From the NCBI GenBank assembly GCA_964017235.1, contig OZ024935.1:5580001-5644000 (forward strand): DNA of 64,000 nt, written 5' to 3'. This document shows, one piece after another, positions 43,319-54,700 of this stretch. Numbering within the stretch: the first letter of the stretch is position 1; each line of letters opens with the position of its first letter. This stretch comes from Sabellastarte sp. h YS-2021 (lineage: Eukaryota; Annelida; Polychaeta; Sabellida; Sabellidae). The notes beneath the pieces were generated by a model. That model was given only the letters and a program-made list of their open reading frames with translations. It did not search any database and was not told the origin of the DNA. The translations under genes and the position numbers were made by a program.

Positions 43319-44746
43319 TTGCTCTCTCTCAGTGACTTAACTATGGATACAGATCGTTGTAAAGTGATTTTCATTATGTTAAAATGTCTTATTTTAGGGC
43401 ATACGGTGTACATATTATTATTAGCTATCTCATATCCAATGTTCCAATACATTACTCATACATTATCTGTAAACTTCATTGAAACCAATCTAGACAGGAT
43501 ATTTGAGTACATGGAAACTGGAGACCAATTATGTGGGTTTGTCTATAATAGTTGTTTCTGTGTTGTGATCTTATTCTGGGTTTTAATCAGTTTTCTGATG
43601 TCACATTTCACACTGGACAGACTTTTTTATCACTGTGTAAGCTGTAAACTTAAATCCTTGAGTTGGCAGTGGTCATTGTACATTTTAATTAAGTTATATA
43701 ATGAAGATTATGAATGGCGCTTTTGCTATGCTGTCACGAGTTACTTGCTCGTGCTGCTTCTATTCGCCCATAGGGAGCGGTATGTTAGAAGGTCCCTGAG
43801 ATTTGTGAGACACATTTGTATTTTGCTGTTCACACTTTTACGGATGTACTGTTGTGACTGGGATAAGCACTGGATTTGGTTTACGATCTGTTTTGCTATA
43901 GCAGATGAGCTGGAACATATAATACACACAGCCATGTTCTCCGTGCATACATTTATCCCAGTATTGTATACAACAAGTTTGAAACACATCAGAACTATTC
44001 TCAGTCAGGATCTATACTGGGCATTTAGAATCTACGGAAACCCTGAGTTAGGTGTTAGAAAAAGAACGGATTGGTTACAAATATGGAATGTCTGCAATGA
44101 AGTGTTAGTCAGGAGAAAATCCCCATTGCATGGGTCATATGAACATTGCAATACTGAAATTATCAGCGCACATATTTTACTAGTCTCTCAACCATTTATA
44201 AATCCAAATTATTGTGAGAGTAATGGACTTTTCCCCTTATGGTATAAAATCAGAACGTGTTGCTATTTTCGTGGAAGAGTCAGACATTTGCGCAATGGAC
44301 AAAATCGGTTTTGTCTGAGACACAGTACTGTAGCTAATACATACAAAGGGATTCTACTTGAGTTCATGATAAATGTACAAGCAGGTTTAACAATCTCCAG
44401 CTATCCCCTGAAGGCAGTGCACTGCCTCTACAGTGCAGTTAAGAGAACGGATAAAACAAAAGTGTTTGTGTTTTTAAAGGAGGCGGGGATATTGGCACAA
44501 TTTGGTATGTTAAAAGACGTCAACTCAGAGAAATGGGATAAGTTCAACTATCCACTGTCATTGAAGAGATTGTGTGGTAATTTTGTAAGACTTTCAGTGG
44601 GGAGAAATGCATTCCTTGGAGTGAAACTTCTCTCAAGAAGTCATCATTTACCTCCAGGGTGCAAGCTGGGAGAGTTTATTACTTTGTGTGATATTTTTGA
44701 AAGCTACGAGGAAATATCCAGATATATATGGTCGGAATCAGCCTGA
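43319..44746 (+). CDS. Unknown multi-pass protein with SOCS-box-like C-terminus, 475 aa
   Basis: A single open exon of 475 codons. An ATG (MDTDRC) at 43343 is an alternative to the first codon. The first 210 residues hold four or five hydrophobic segments (for example CLILGHTVYILLLAISYPMF, VVILFWVLISFLMSHF, SYLLVLLLFA, HICILLFTLL). A cytosolic-looking half follows. Around 365-395 a block with PLKAVHCLYSAV is faintly like an ankyrin repeat. The end, about 411-455 (PLSLKRLC ... RLSV ... LP ... LGEFI), has the spacing of a SOCS box, the segment that recruits elongin B/C and a cullin E3 ligase. A decayed paralogue lies 3.5 kb downstream in the same orientation. Membrane and ubiquitin-ligase roles are inference; I do not recognise the family as a whole. 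Confidence 0.65.
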   Translation: MLSLSDLTMDTDRCKVIFIMLKCLILGHTVYILLLAISYPMFQYITHTLSVNFIETNLDRIFEYMETGDQLCGFVYNSCFCVVILFWVLISFLMSHFTLDRLFYHCVSCKLKSLSWQWSLYILIKLYNEDYEWRFCYAVTSYLLVLLLFAHRERYVRRSLRFVRHICILLFTLLRMYCCDWDKHWIWFTICFAIADELEHIIHTAMFSVHTFIPVLYTTSLKHIRTILSQDLYWAFRIYGNPELGVRKRTDWLQIWNVCNEVLVRRKSPLHGSYEHCNTEIISAHILLVSQPFINPNYCESNGLFPLWYKIRTCCYFRGRVRHLRNGQNRFCLRHSTVANTYKGILLEFMINVQAGLTISSYPLKAVHCLYSAVKRTDKTKVFVFLKEAGILAQFGMLKDVNSEKWDKFNYPLSLKRLCGNFVRLSVGRNAFLGVKLLSRSHHLPPGCKLGEFITLCDIFESYEEISRYIWSESA

Positions 44747-45069
44747 AACGGCTGAATATAATTCTTTGGAAAATATTTCAACATGTTAAAGGATGCTTGT
44801 ATGTTATGTTTTACCTGAATTACTGACGCTATCACAGTAATGTTATAGAAAACATTGAAGGTGTAGTTCATCTGGAATGGCATGCATGGCGGTATGCCTA
44901 CAACAACTGAGGTTACTGGAGGATGTGCCTGAATGATATTAACTTATGATCCGACTTGAATGCCATTAGTCTTGGTTGATATCCCGTGGGCATATCTTCT
45001 AGATGTTAAAAGGGGCCTAAAACCCGATATTGGTGATTCACCTCTGATAAAGAGGTTAAAAAGATGTCA

Positions 45070-45310
45070 AAAAGGTGTTCAATGGCTTAGTAATTAGCAA
45101 ATGGGACATCTTTGTGAGTTCGACTCTCACAAGTGACAATCCAGAGAACCTGCCCCTATTTGGCCCTGACTGTTGAACAGGATGCAGAACGACATTTACT
45201 TTTTGATTTATATATCCTTGTGGCAAGCAAGTTGAACATCCAGCCACAGGGCATTACAGCTCTGTGGGTTGACTGTCAAAAGTTGCAATCCTTAGGCCTT
45301 GTTTCAATAT
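45070..45310 (+). mobile_element. Second tRNA-derived SINE-like repeat
   Basis: 'atggcttagtaattagcaaa' resembles a box A and 'gtgagttcgactctcac' contains a B-box core. 'cctgcccctatttggccctg' and 'gactgttgaacaggatg' follow as a body unlike the main SINE family. Too diverged for a functional tRNA. Ends are approximate. Confidence 0.45.
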
Positions 45311-48261
45311 GGTGATTAGGTGATATGTTAATTATTTTAGAGAAATTGTTTACCCTATCAGGAGATAAAGTATTTTGGCCAAGATATCCTTACATTTTTG
45401 AAAGTTGGACTGTACCATCTCTTTCAACAACCGTCATGTCAGGGTGGAAAGGAGTGTATCCTATATGTTCCCACAAGCTGGACAGATACCTCTGCTTGCT
45501 GGATATTGACCTGGAGGACCTCAGTTGTCAAGTTTGGAATTCAACTTGACTTTCACCAATGTGGTCACTGGTACGAATCCAATTTATGATAACATCTGAG
45601 ATTCTTGGCTGGGGATGTAACTGTACAAGATCTTGGTGTGACCCTAACTGATCTTTGACATTGTTGTAGTGACTTTTAAAGGCCTTTCTCAAAGAAATCA
45701 CAAGGCGTAGGAATTTGATATTTAGCGCTGATATTAGTTGAGTGTAGGTGTGCAACATCATGGTGGGGCCTTGATCAGGCATCTGACATTGGATCTGCCA
45801 GAATGTTTTCTATTGCCAAATTTGAGACATGTTTCTCTTAACATAAAGTTTTCTTGATTGCTGCAACTGATTATTATCTTTATTATTACCTAATTCTGCG
45901 GTCTCCATTCTTAGCCATACTTAAGTTATTAAATAGATCAATCAATAAATTTTACAGCTTCATAAACATTACTTTGCAAACCAATGTTGTCATCTTGGAA
46001 TTGAATTGTCATATTTTAATGCTTTGTCTTTAGATACATTTTCTCTTTCTTAAAATGCTATTCCTCCTGCACCTATACATAACTTACACTGTTCTGAAGG
46101 ACTCCTTGTCTTTAGTTTGTATAAACCCAGGCTGTGTGTGGAGTATGAGCAACCCTGCTGTTTTTCATATTTTCCACTGCTGCTGTAACTGGCTGACCAC
46201 CAAAGTGAGGTAGATTCAAACAACGAGTTCTAGGCATTCTTTCCGCCACTTTTATTGGTTATTCTAAGTACCTAGCAGTAGATACTTATGCCATCTGTGT
46301 AGCTTCGTATCACTTTGTCTAATCATATATTAATATTTGGTCAAAGTGGCACAATAAGGGTGAAACCAACAGCTCATATGTGTTCTATATTCTCAGGGAT
46401 AAACCAGGCAAGGCAAAAAATCATGCATATAGTTATGAATGTCTTGCAACATAGGATATATGTGAATAATCTCTGTTTAATACCACCAAATGCCATAATA
46501 AACTACGTGAAGTGGACCAAGTGTCAAATTTCATAGCTGGAGCTTATGCCCCTTCCGACGGCTAAGCTTAGTTCATAACATTTTATCACCAGTAAAGACA
46601 AAAAGGGGATACGGAAGAGTAAATAGTCGGTTGGACCGCTGAACAATAATATTAAAATCAGAAATATACTTCACAAGGTTTATTTTTACATTTATTATCG
46701 CTCACATTGTCTACATAATAAGTAAAAGAACTTCACATTTACTGCACTGGTTTTATGAAACGAAATAGCCATAAAAGGCACACAAATAAGGGGCAGTAAT
46801 GATGAGTAAAAAGTTAATATTTTTTTCAGATTTATCTTTTCTTTTGTGGAGATTTTAGAACAACAATCAGTTCTGTAAAATACCTTTCAAATGATTCATA
46901 CAAACTATTTGTTGTTTATGCAATTTTAGAAAAAAAAAGAGAAATTCTATAAAACTTAAAATTCAGCCTGCCTCTCTTACTATTAAGGAAACATTTGTGA
47001 TATGGTATGAGATCATAACTTTTTATATTGTACATTCTGTTCTAAATCTACGCGTTTCTTGGATGTGTGTACAGATTTGTAAACTTAAAGAACCTCCAAT
47101 CACTTTTTTATCTGGACATATCTTATATCTTGTGCTGTAGCTACCACCATAAATAGACAAAGGAGGAGCTGGATTATGATCAGCAAAAGTCACTACAACA
47201 CTTTACACGGTTTCCTGACTTAATGTCCTGAATCATAAAGCCTTGATCATGTTAAATATTGATTTGTCATACTCCAGCAGGCACTCTACCTGTGGTCAAT
47301 ATATGGGGAAATCCGATCCATAATCCTGCTTAATGGCCTGGTCATAATGATGTAAATGTTTCACATTTCTCAACCAGATCCCAATTTCTTAAAAGCTGAT
47401 GAGGCCAAATTTTGTCTAAAGCCTAGTTTGGGTCTCAAATCTGTGGGTCTCATGCTGGTTTTCAATCATACCAGTTTTGCCATAGATATTTACAAGAAAT
47501 TGTGGAGTTCCAAAAGAGACAACACATAAACTTCTTCACACTATACCACCAGCAGAAAATACAAAGTTATTCCCCCTTTTTGATATCAGTTTTGGCAAAT
47601 GTGACCATTGTTTTAGTATTCATAGCATTTGATCCACTGCGTGGAATGTTCAACAAACTCAGTTGAAATGAGTGAAATTATTGACTTTCTTGGTGTTAAG
47701 AGAGAGTACTCTGATATCGCCCTGTTCCACTGTCATGAATTTACTGTCACTGAAATCAGATCCGTCATAAAATAGTCTGACTTACCTTCAAAGTTGTGAA
47801 GGTCAGCTTCCCAGCTTCACTGCTGCTGCCGTCCAATTCAAACTTTTCAACATGTGTAAAAACACTCAGTGACCATTTCTGTTGAGAAAACTCGCTTATC
47901 ATTTTGGTTGGAAAGCAGCTAATCTTTTTTGGAACTAACAGTTATTGTATGGTGTCAGGTTTCACTTTTTTGTTACTGCGACCTGCCTTATTAAATCGTC
48001 TTGAAAATGGTACTTTTGAGTTTTTTCCAGAGAAAAGATTATTGCAGGGGTTACATTGTAATTGCTATAGATTGGCAAATTGATTGTTTTGAGTAATCTT
48101 TAGGAGTCATAGGAATTTGGTATAATTTAAGTCAAACAATTAGTCATGAAAGTGGGAAAGTGGTACAAATACTTGTGCCCTACTTGCTGATGTTTATGTA
48201 TTGTAATAATAACAAACTAAAGATCCATATTTTGCTTTCAGTCATTATACATACAAGTCAT
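45311..48261. other. Non-coding between the paralogues
   Basis: No firm gene. The part 46420-46520 shares an old repeat with 34160-34270. A possible small exon on the minus strand (47786-47879) is listed separately. The remainder is AT-rich and unrecognised. Confidence 0.35.
47786..47879 (-). CDS. Possible small exon, unassigned
   Basis: Minus-strand block between 'ttttctcaacag' and the perfect donor TTGAAG|GTAAGT. One frame gives KWSLSVFTHVEKFELDG and then a Ser/Glu/Lys-rich end, about 31 codons without stops. No partner exons were found. It may be a genuine exon of an unrecognised gene or a chance match. Confidence 0.25.
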
Positions 48262-49552
48262 TATAATGTGCACAATACCTCTTTAGGGCACATTGCCTAT
48301 TCACTATGCTATGCTGTCTTATATTGATTTTTTCAATACATGTCTCATAGCTTATATGTAAACTTTATTGAAGACAATCTAGTTAGCACATTTGACTATA
48401 TTCAAGGTGAACACAATATATTGGTTGGTCCTGCTGGTTTTGTGTTGTGATTTCTTAATGGGTTTAAATCACTTTTATGGTGTTAAATTGTTTTACTTTT
48501 GACAAGCTATTTTGTTAATGGGTGTCCTGTCACAATATACCATTAACTCTGCAAGTGTCAGTGATTTTAAACTGCACTGTTGCCAAATTGCCTTTAATGA
48601 TGTTGTGTTTTGGTGTCTATTTTACAATAGAACACTCTGTTGTACATAAGAACGCCTATTTTGTTTTAGTGTTCATATTTCTATGCATGCAGTGTACTGA
48701 GTGGAAACAGCACTGGGTTTGTTTTCCACCTGTTTTACTATGGCCAATAAGCTGGAATAGATCACTAGCACAATGATGTTATTCTTTGAAATATTTGTCC
48801 CAGTATTCTACACAGCTAATTTCAGACGTGTTCTCAATCACATGCTACATTGGGCAAGCAAAAACCTTGGATATTTGGAAAGAGATTCTAGAGAGCGAGA
48901 AGAAAGAATAATGAATGAACTTATCAAGAAAGAAACTCCCTTGCATAAGGCATATGAATTTTCCAAAGACAAAACGAGTGCATATCGGATGCTAGTTCAT
49001 CAACCGTATCATAATCCAAATTATTTTGACAGGAATGGACATTTCCCTGTATGGTATAAAATCAAAGAGTGTTGCAATTTGTATGGAAGAGTAAAAAATT
49101 TACGAGATGGACAGTTTCACTCTAGACATAGTATTTTTGCTGATACATATAAATCAATTCTGCAAGATTTCATTATAAATATTCAAGCAGGCTTAAAAAT
49201 CTACAATTGCCCATTGAAGGCATTTGACTGTCTCCAATATGCAATTGATCAAACAGATAAAACTAGAATTTTTTTCTTCTTCAAAGAAGCAGGAATGTTA
49301 ACAAACTTTGGCATGTTGATGGAAGCCCATTCAGATAAGTGGGACAAGTTTGACTATCCACTGTCATTGAAGAGATTGTGTAGTAATACTGTCAGACTTT
49401 CAGTTAGAAGGAATGCATTCCTTGGAGTGAATCAACTCTCAAAAAGTCACTATTTACCTGCCAGTGGCAATTTGAGAGAGTATATTACTTTACAGGACAT
49501 TTTAAAAAGCTATGAGGACATTTCTGCTTACATTTGGTCTTCATCGCCTTAA
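48262..49552 (+). pseudogene. Decayed paralogue of the 43319 gene
   Basis: The C-terminal 259 codons (48773-49552) are open and align along their length with residues of the 43319 gene: ANFRRVLNHML, NPNYFDRNGHFPVWYKI, PLKAFDCLQYAIDQTDKTR, and YPLSLKRLCSNTVRLSVRRN with the SOCS-box-like end. Upstream, 48262-48770 still shows the N-terminal homology (LGHIAYSLCYAVLY, then a stop, then YVNFIEDNL), but with stops and frameshifts, so the membrane region is lost. The open 3' part could still be made if transcribed from elsewhere. Tandem duplication in direct orientation is the likely origin. Confidence 0.75.
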
Positions 49553-50230
49553 AATAGCTGAATATGATTCCTGAATCAATCAGTGTGATACAGAATTGTA
49601 AAATAAAGTTTCAGAATGTTTTATATTTAATTGGACCACTGGTGATGTTTTTGTGTTCTAAAGATATAAAGTATTTCTTGAAATGGTGTAGCTGGTGCCA
49701 ATGAACAAATCCTTTCATGGATGAGCCAGTTGCATTTTAGAGAAAATTTTGGGAGAATATCTGTAAAAACATAAAGATGTGTCATAGTGCCATCTAGATA
49801 AAAGATAAGTTATTGCAGCCTGAAGATTAGTCATAGCTATGTTAGAACTGAATAGGTCCTCAACACCGGACAGCAATACTTAATTTTGCTAATTTAATAA
49901 TACTTTTTTATCAGTTAATACCTTACTGAAGTTAATACCTAGTACAAGGTACCACCTTGTGAATGCATGCCATGATTGGGTCTTGCCGATGCTGTTGTCC
50001 CTGTCTCCCAGTTAGGAGAATGTCAGTCTATTTAGAACTTTGGCTGTAATTATATAGTCAGGATGTGTCAAATAGTGCTTCATGTCTTATAGTAAAAGGA
50101 GATATTACGATTTATAAATACATAATACAAAAATGTTAGCATGTTAATTGTCTGAAGGGAAATGGATTTACTTTATGAATGCGCTGTATGTGTAGTTTTT
50201 TTGTTAAAATACAGAGAAACATCTGGTTAA
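49553..50230. other. Non-coding with a dispersed repeat
   Basis: The part 49975-50130 matches the family at 22070-22262 ('gtgtcaaatagtgcttcatg', 'aaaggagatatta', 'aatacataatacaaaa'). Nothing else recognised. Confidence 0.4.
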
Positions 50231-50430
50231 GGGCCATGATGGCCCAGCGATAACACAGTCACCACTCACTTCTAAGACTGGAGATCGAATCCTGGCCCAA
50301 CCTCAAGTGATAAAGCTGGTAGTTGCTTGCTGTTGGTTGACCAATTGTATGTACTGATTTGCACTGCCCATAAGACCACCCGTGATGGTACAGTGTTGAT
50401 AGTGATTGTAAAATGAAAATAAACAAATTA
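50231..50430 (+). mobile_element. Old tRNA-derived SINE
   Basis: Head 'gggccatgatggcccagcga', box B 'gagatcgaatcctgg', body 'gctggtagttgcttgctgtt' and 'gatggtacagtgttgatagt', A-rich tail. Internal deletion of the 'cagtttacagtacagaacc' block. No clear target duplication. Confidence 0.7.
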
Positions 50431-50842
50431 AACATCTCGATGGAATCTGAATCTGAATGTTTGTGTCAGAATAGGTCATAGAAGGTCAAGTATCAGCAAC
50501 CAGTTAATCTAATAAGCAATGTTAGTTACACTAGGCGGCATTGAAAAGGAGGACATGTGACACAGTGGCTCTCAATAGCCCAAACATGGCCCTGATCAGC
50601 CCTAGAGCGACAACATGCCTCAGGGGCATAGTAATTTTGTAGTAACATGCCTTACCTCAAACTTTCCTCTAGATATACCCTACCTGACAAACTTTGGCCC
50701 TCTAGTACTCACAAACAAGACTTTGTGCCACCCTAGACCCAGTGGCCCTGAATAGCCCAAATATGTGAAAGATGTTTCCAGTATAGATCAATTGAGTTTT
50801 GTCCAGAATGTAGGAAAGTTCCTACTTGTTGCTACAAATCTA

Positions 50843-53150
50843 CCTGCAGGGGCAATATTGCATAAATTTTGGAAAACTTGGGAAGCCCTAGGAGACAGTC
50901 CAAAGGTGATAAAAATCCTCTGAGAGGTCCACCCTCATCTAAAATTGACAAGGTCTCTCACCATCGTAAGTGCCTATCTAAATACTCTTAGGAACATCAA
51001 CTTGACTGAGGCATTACATGCACTTATGTAAAAGAATGCAGTACAACTGGTCAGAACTCTAAAATCTCTAGGTTTCTTCAACCGACATTTCTTGATTCCA
51101 AAACACAACAAGTGCTTGACATCTATGTAGGACCTCAGTTCCCTTAACATATGTCTAAAACAGAGAAATTCAAAACAGAAACACTGGAAACATTAAGGGC
51201 CAGCCGTGAGACAGGGGAGTGGGTAACGTCCATAGACTTCAAGGATGCCTACTTCCACATACCAATAAAAAGACTAGGAAATACCTATGTTTTGTAGTCC
51301 AGGGGAAGTCCTACAAATTTAAAAGCGCTACTATTTGGTCTGTCCACAGCACCCATGGAATTTACGGTAGTGGCATAGGCGATCAAACTGATGACTTTAC
51401 AAGGGTATAAGAATCCAACAGTAACTATACGACTGTTTTGTCAGAGCCAGATCCCACCAATCCTCCAACATACATCCACTCTTGTAGCTCTGTGTTAGCT
51501 ACTCGGCTGAATGGTAAACATGGAAAAATAAGAGCTAGACCCAGTGCAAGTCTTCGTAGGTTACCAGTTTGATCTGAAGGAGGGCAAGGTCAGACCCACC
51601 CTGGAGCGTTGGCCTTACAGGTAATGATACAGTAATTCCTCTAAACAGGCCTACCTGGTGTGGCAGCCCATGTTTCGAGTAGGTTTGCTAACAGCCAAAG
51701 AAAAGCAAGTCCATCCAGATAGGTTCCACATGGTTCATACAGTGGCATGTCAAAAACAAATGGACAGTGCATCACTAAAAAGTTGATCGCTATCCCAGGG
51801 TCACTCCACCCTCCACTATGCTTCAAGTTCAACCATTACACCCTGTCAGTCATGCTGTTCAAAGATGCATACAGATTAGTGATCTCAACGGGTACCCGGA
51901 TATCCGGGTACCCGAACCCTGAATACTTACCTGAATCTGAAATCTCATACCCGAGTACCCGAATCTAAGCTTAACTCTGTAAATATCGCCCACATTGGCT
52001 GACCAAGTACAGACGTATGTGAACTTCATTAATTCACTTTAAAATTAAACTATTCAATTAAAATGCATAATAATATTGTTTTTCACCCTTGTACACCGTT
52101 TCTAGTATTTTATTTGTCTTTTATTTTAGTTGTTTATACATTGTCAAATACCGGAACCCTTTGAAAATCGTCAGTATATCAACACAGTTTCTTAATTCCG
52201 AGTCCATAAAACGCTGTATATTGGCCATATATAGTGACATGCACTCCTTAAATAAATATGAGTACAATATTTTCACACAGTAGTTAATAATTTTACGTTA
52301 ATAAAATTAACTTACCAACCTGAAATAACAATAAAGTTTCAATTCCGAAACTACATTCGAGCAGTAGTGTAATGCTTTTGTGATAGGTCATGTGACTCCA
52401 TTTTTATATAAACAACCGTGTTTTGAATGTACAGAAGTCTTTTTTGTTTAACCTTTCTTCCGTGCAATATTGTTTTGAATGCAAAACCGTAGCCAACAAG
52501 AAATAAAGCAAATGGTTGCATCCCATTATTTCTGTAGGTTTTAAGTCTGTAAATATGGAGATATTTGTAGCTTCAGCTATTATCGCTCATCGGCGCGGAT
52601 ACCCGGGTACCCGCCCGCTGAAACCACTGCATACCCGGTCCTAGTAAAAAGGGTTTGTTGAGAACACTAATACAGATGCATACAAAGAAGGGTGGGGGTG
52701 CTTACTATGGAGAACACACCACAAGGGGAACCTGGTCCCTTCCACAAAGCAAGTTGCATATATGCTAACTGGCCCTTAAAGAGTTCCACCACCACTGCTC
52801 AAGCCAAATAGCACTCATTAGGACAGAAAATACCACAGAGGTAGCTTACATAAACAGGTAAGGAGGCATGAGGTCGAGTTCACTGTGAGCGCTTCTTTTC
52901 AGAATCCTGACCTAGTGTTCCAGAAAGCAGGTTACTCTCAAAGCACACACATCATAGGCTGGCCGAAAGTGGTAGCAGACAAGCTATCTAGGCTAGGCCA
53001 AAACAGCCAGAGTGGTCTCTTCTTACAGAGGTCTTGCAGTCAATATGTACCTGGTGATACCAACCTCAGATGGACCTATTTGCTACAAGGTTCAACAACA
53101 AACTGGCATCATCATAAAGCCCATATCCAACTTTCGGCTGTGTCTGTTGA
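50843..53150 (+). pseudogene. Relic of a second DIRS-type retrotransposon (RT-RNase H)
   Basis: Read across frames, the order is as follows. An RT N-terminal part lies at about 50850-51110 (FWKTWEALGDSPKVIKIL, then LTEALHALM, then SLGFFNRHFLIPK). The palm block is at 51215-51380 (VTSIDFKDAYFHIPI, then LLFGLSTAP, with the YLDD-type region damaged at about 51410). The RNase H end is at 52680-53130 (DAYKEGWG-like, VADKLSRLGQ, and QMDLFATRFNNKLAS). These are DIRS1-type features distinct from the 39122 RT. Many stops and frameshifts are present, and a hAT MITE splits the RNase H domain. It is much older than the element at 36914. Confidence 0.75.
51877..52669. mobile_element. hAT-like MITE inside the DIRS relic, 8-bp TSD
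   Basis: Ends TAGTGATCTCAAC (left) and TAGTGTTCTCAAC (right, read inward) are flanked by the perfect duplication ATACAGAT at 51869-51876 and 52670-52677. Just inside each end are 'gggtacccg' motifs ('acccggatatccgggtacc' on the left, 'tacccgggtacccgcccg' on the right), forming subterminal palindromes. No transposase. Confidence 0.9.
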
Positions 53151-54139
53151 AGGAAGAAAGTTACAACCAAATACTATTGAAACATGAATTATCCATTGCA
53201 GACTAAGAAAGACAAGAACCTCAAAATATATATTAACCTGGCAAATTATTACTCAGACTCCAATGCACGTCTTTCGTGTTGCGTGACCATTCTGAGAATG
53301 ACTTTGAATTGTCAAGATTTGGTAACCAAGGAGATTTTGCCCAATCAGCCAATAGATTTGCTGAAATCACTGGCTATGATGACATCACTAGAAAACCTAT
53401 ATGTCATTATGATTGGCCCCAATGCTATGACATCACAAATGTTGTAGCTGTGACATCACAAGTGTGGTTATGAGTACTGATGGGAGCATGGTTTCAACGG
53501 AGAGGCTCATCAGACACTAATAGGTGTGCTTTTTAGTGTTGTTTGTGTGAGTGATGTGCCATGTGATGTGACATTAATGGTGAGTTAAGGGGATGGTGTA
53601 TTCCCACAGTGCCCAAATGGCTGTTTGGGAAACTGCATGCAAATTGCGGGTTGCTAAATTCACCCAACCTGGTGTGGGTTTCAACACATATTCTTGGTTT
53701 GTGAATATGGTGGTCGTGTGATCATGCTTGAGGTTGGCCCTGATTGGGCCACTGGGGCTTGGTTACATATGGAACTGATATTGTGGTGTGGATCATGACT
53801 GAGTGCCTGTGTTATCTTTTAACTAAAACTTTTTAAAAAGATAAGAATCTCACTAGTCTTTTGAATAGCTTCCATCGAGACAGGGGGGGCATCCTGGAAC
53901 CTTTTAAACACCTTAAAGAGGCACAACTCAGGGTGGTCCAAGGTGTGTCCTTACCCCTCACCTAGCTTTCTGTCAAGGAACTAGCTGGCCAAGAAAGGTC
54001 CAGACAGTGTCGCCGCAGAGGTTTTTCCAGCCCTGGCCTAAACTCTGGAGAAAGTCACTGAAGGCTGACATAAGTCAAGACTTTACACTACTAGTTGGAT
54101 AGCACTTAGACCTCAGGCAGAACCAGGAACTGGGCTGTG
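53151..54139. other. Probable 3' part of the DIRS relic; no legible gene
   Basis: Repeated 'gatgacatcac' and 'tgacatcaca' words occur at 53370-53465. The sequence is more GC-rich than its surroundings up to about 54130, which is in keeping with continued element sequence, but I cannot read a recombinase here. Confidence 0.35.
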
Positions 54140-54700
54140 TTTCCTTATCTAATATATCTAATCTAATCTACTGCTTTGCAGGCACAATATCTTCCCCACA
54201 AAGGGGAAACTTAACAAAATCGCTATCACAAGGAGAACTTAACAAAATCACTATTATAAGGCATTCCAGGTAGTAATCCGGAGTTGTGGGTGTGACCAAG
54301 AGGGAAGGAAACTAAGTTGGGAAACTGGAATTAAAGAGGTGGGTTTTTGAGGTGTTACCTGAAGGATGAGGCAGAGGGGCTATTTCTTATTTGGAAGGGG
54401 AAAGAGTTCCAAAGAACCCGGGCATAATGACTGAAAGAATTGGAGAAATGTTTGATTGATTTATGAACCTTACGATCGAAGGTGGGGGTGAGAAGGAACT
54501 TGAGTTTGGGGGTGCTTCGCCTTGTATTCCTGGAAGAGGTGTAGGGGTGAACTAATTCCAGGTAAACTGGTTGAGAATTTTGTATATAATGAGACCAATT
54601 TTGAATTGCATCCTATATTTCACAGGGAGCCAGTGGAGTTTTTCAGTTGCGGGGTAATGCGAGAGTATTTAGAGGAACGGGTGACAACCCTACAGAGTGA
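54140..54700 (-). mobile_element. LINE family B, RT C-terminus
   Basis: The tail is 'ctaatatatctaatctaatc' on the plus strand. Minus-strand reading through frames gives KLHWLPVKYRMQFKI, then SSRNTRRSTPKL, then ARVLWNSFPFQIRNSPSA, the end of a CR1/jockey-like reverse transcriptase. Frameshifts are present. It matches the shorter piece at 13125-13440. Confidence 0.75.

Noticed and set aside
45075-45140. Functional tRNA gene
   Set aside because: Box A and B are recognisable, but the acceptor and anticodon arms do not pair; more likely a SINE head.
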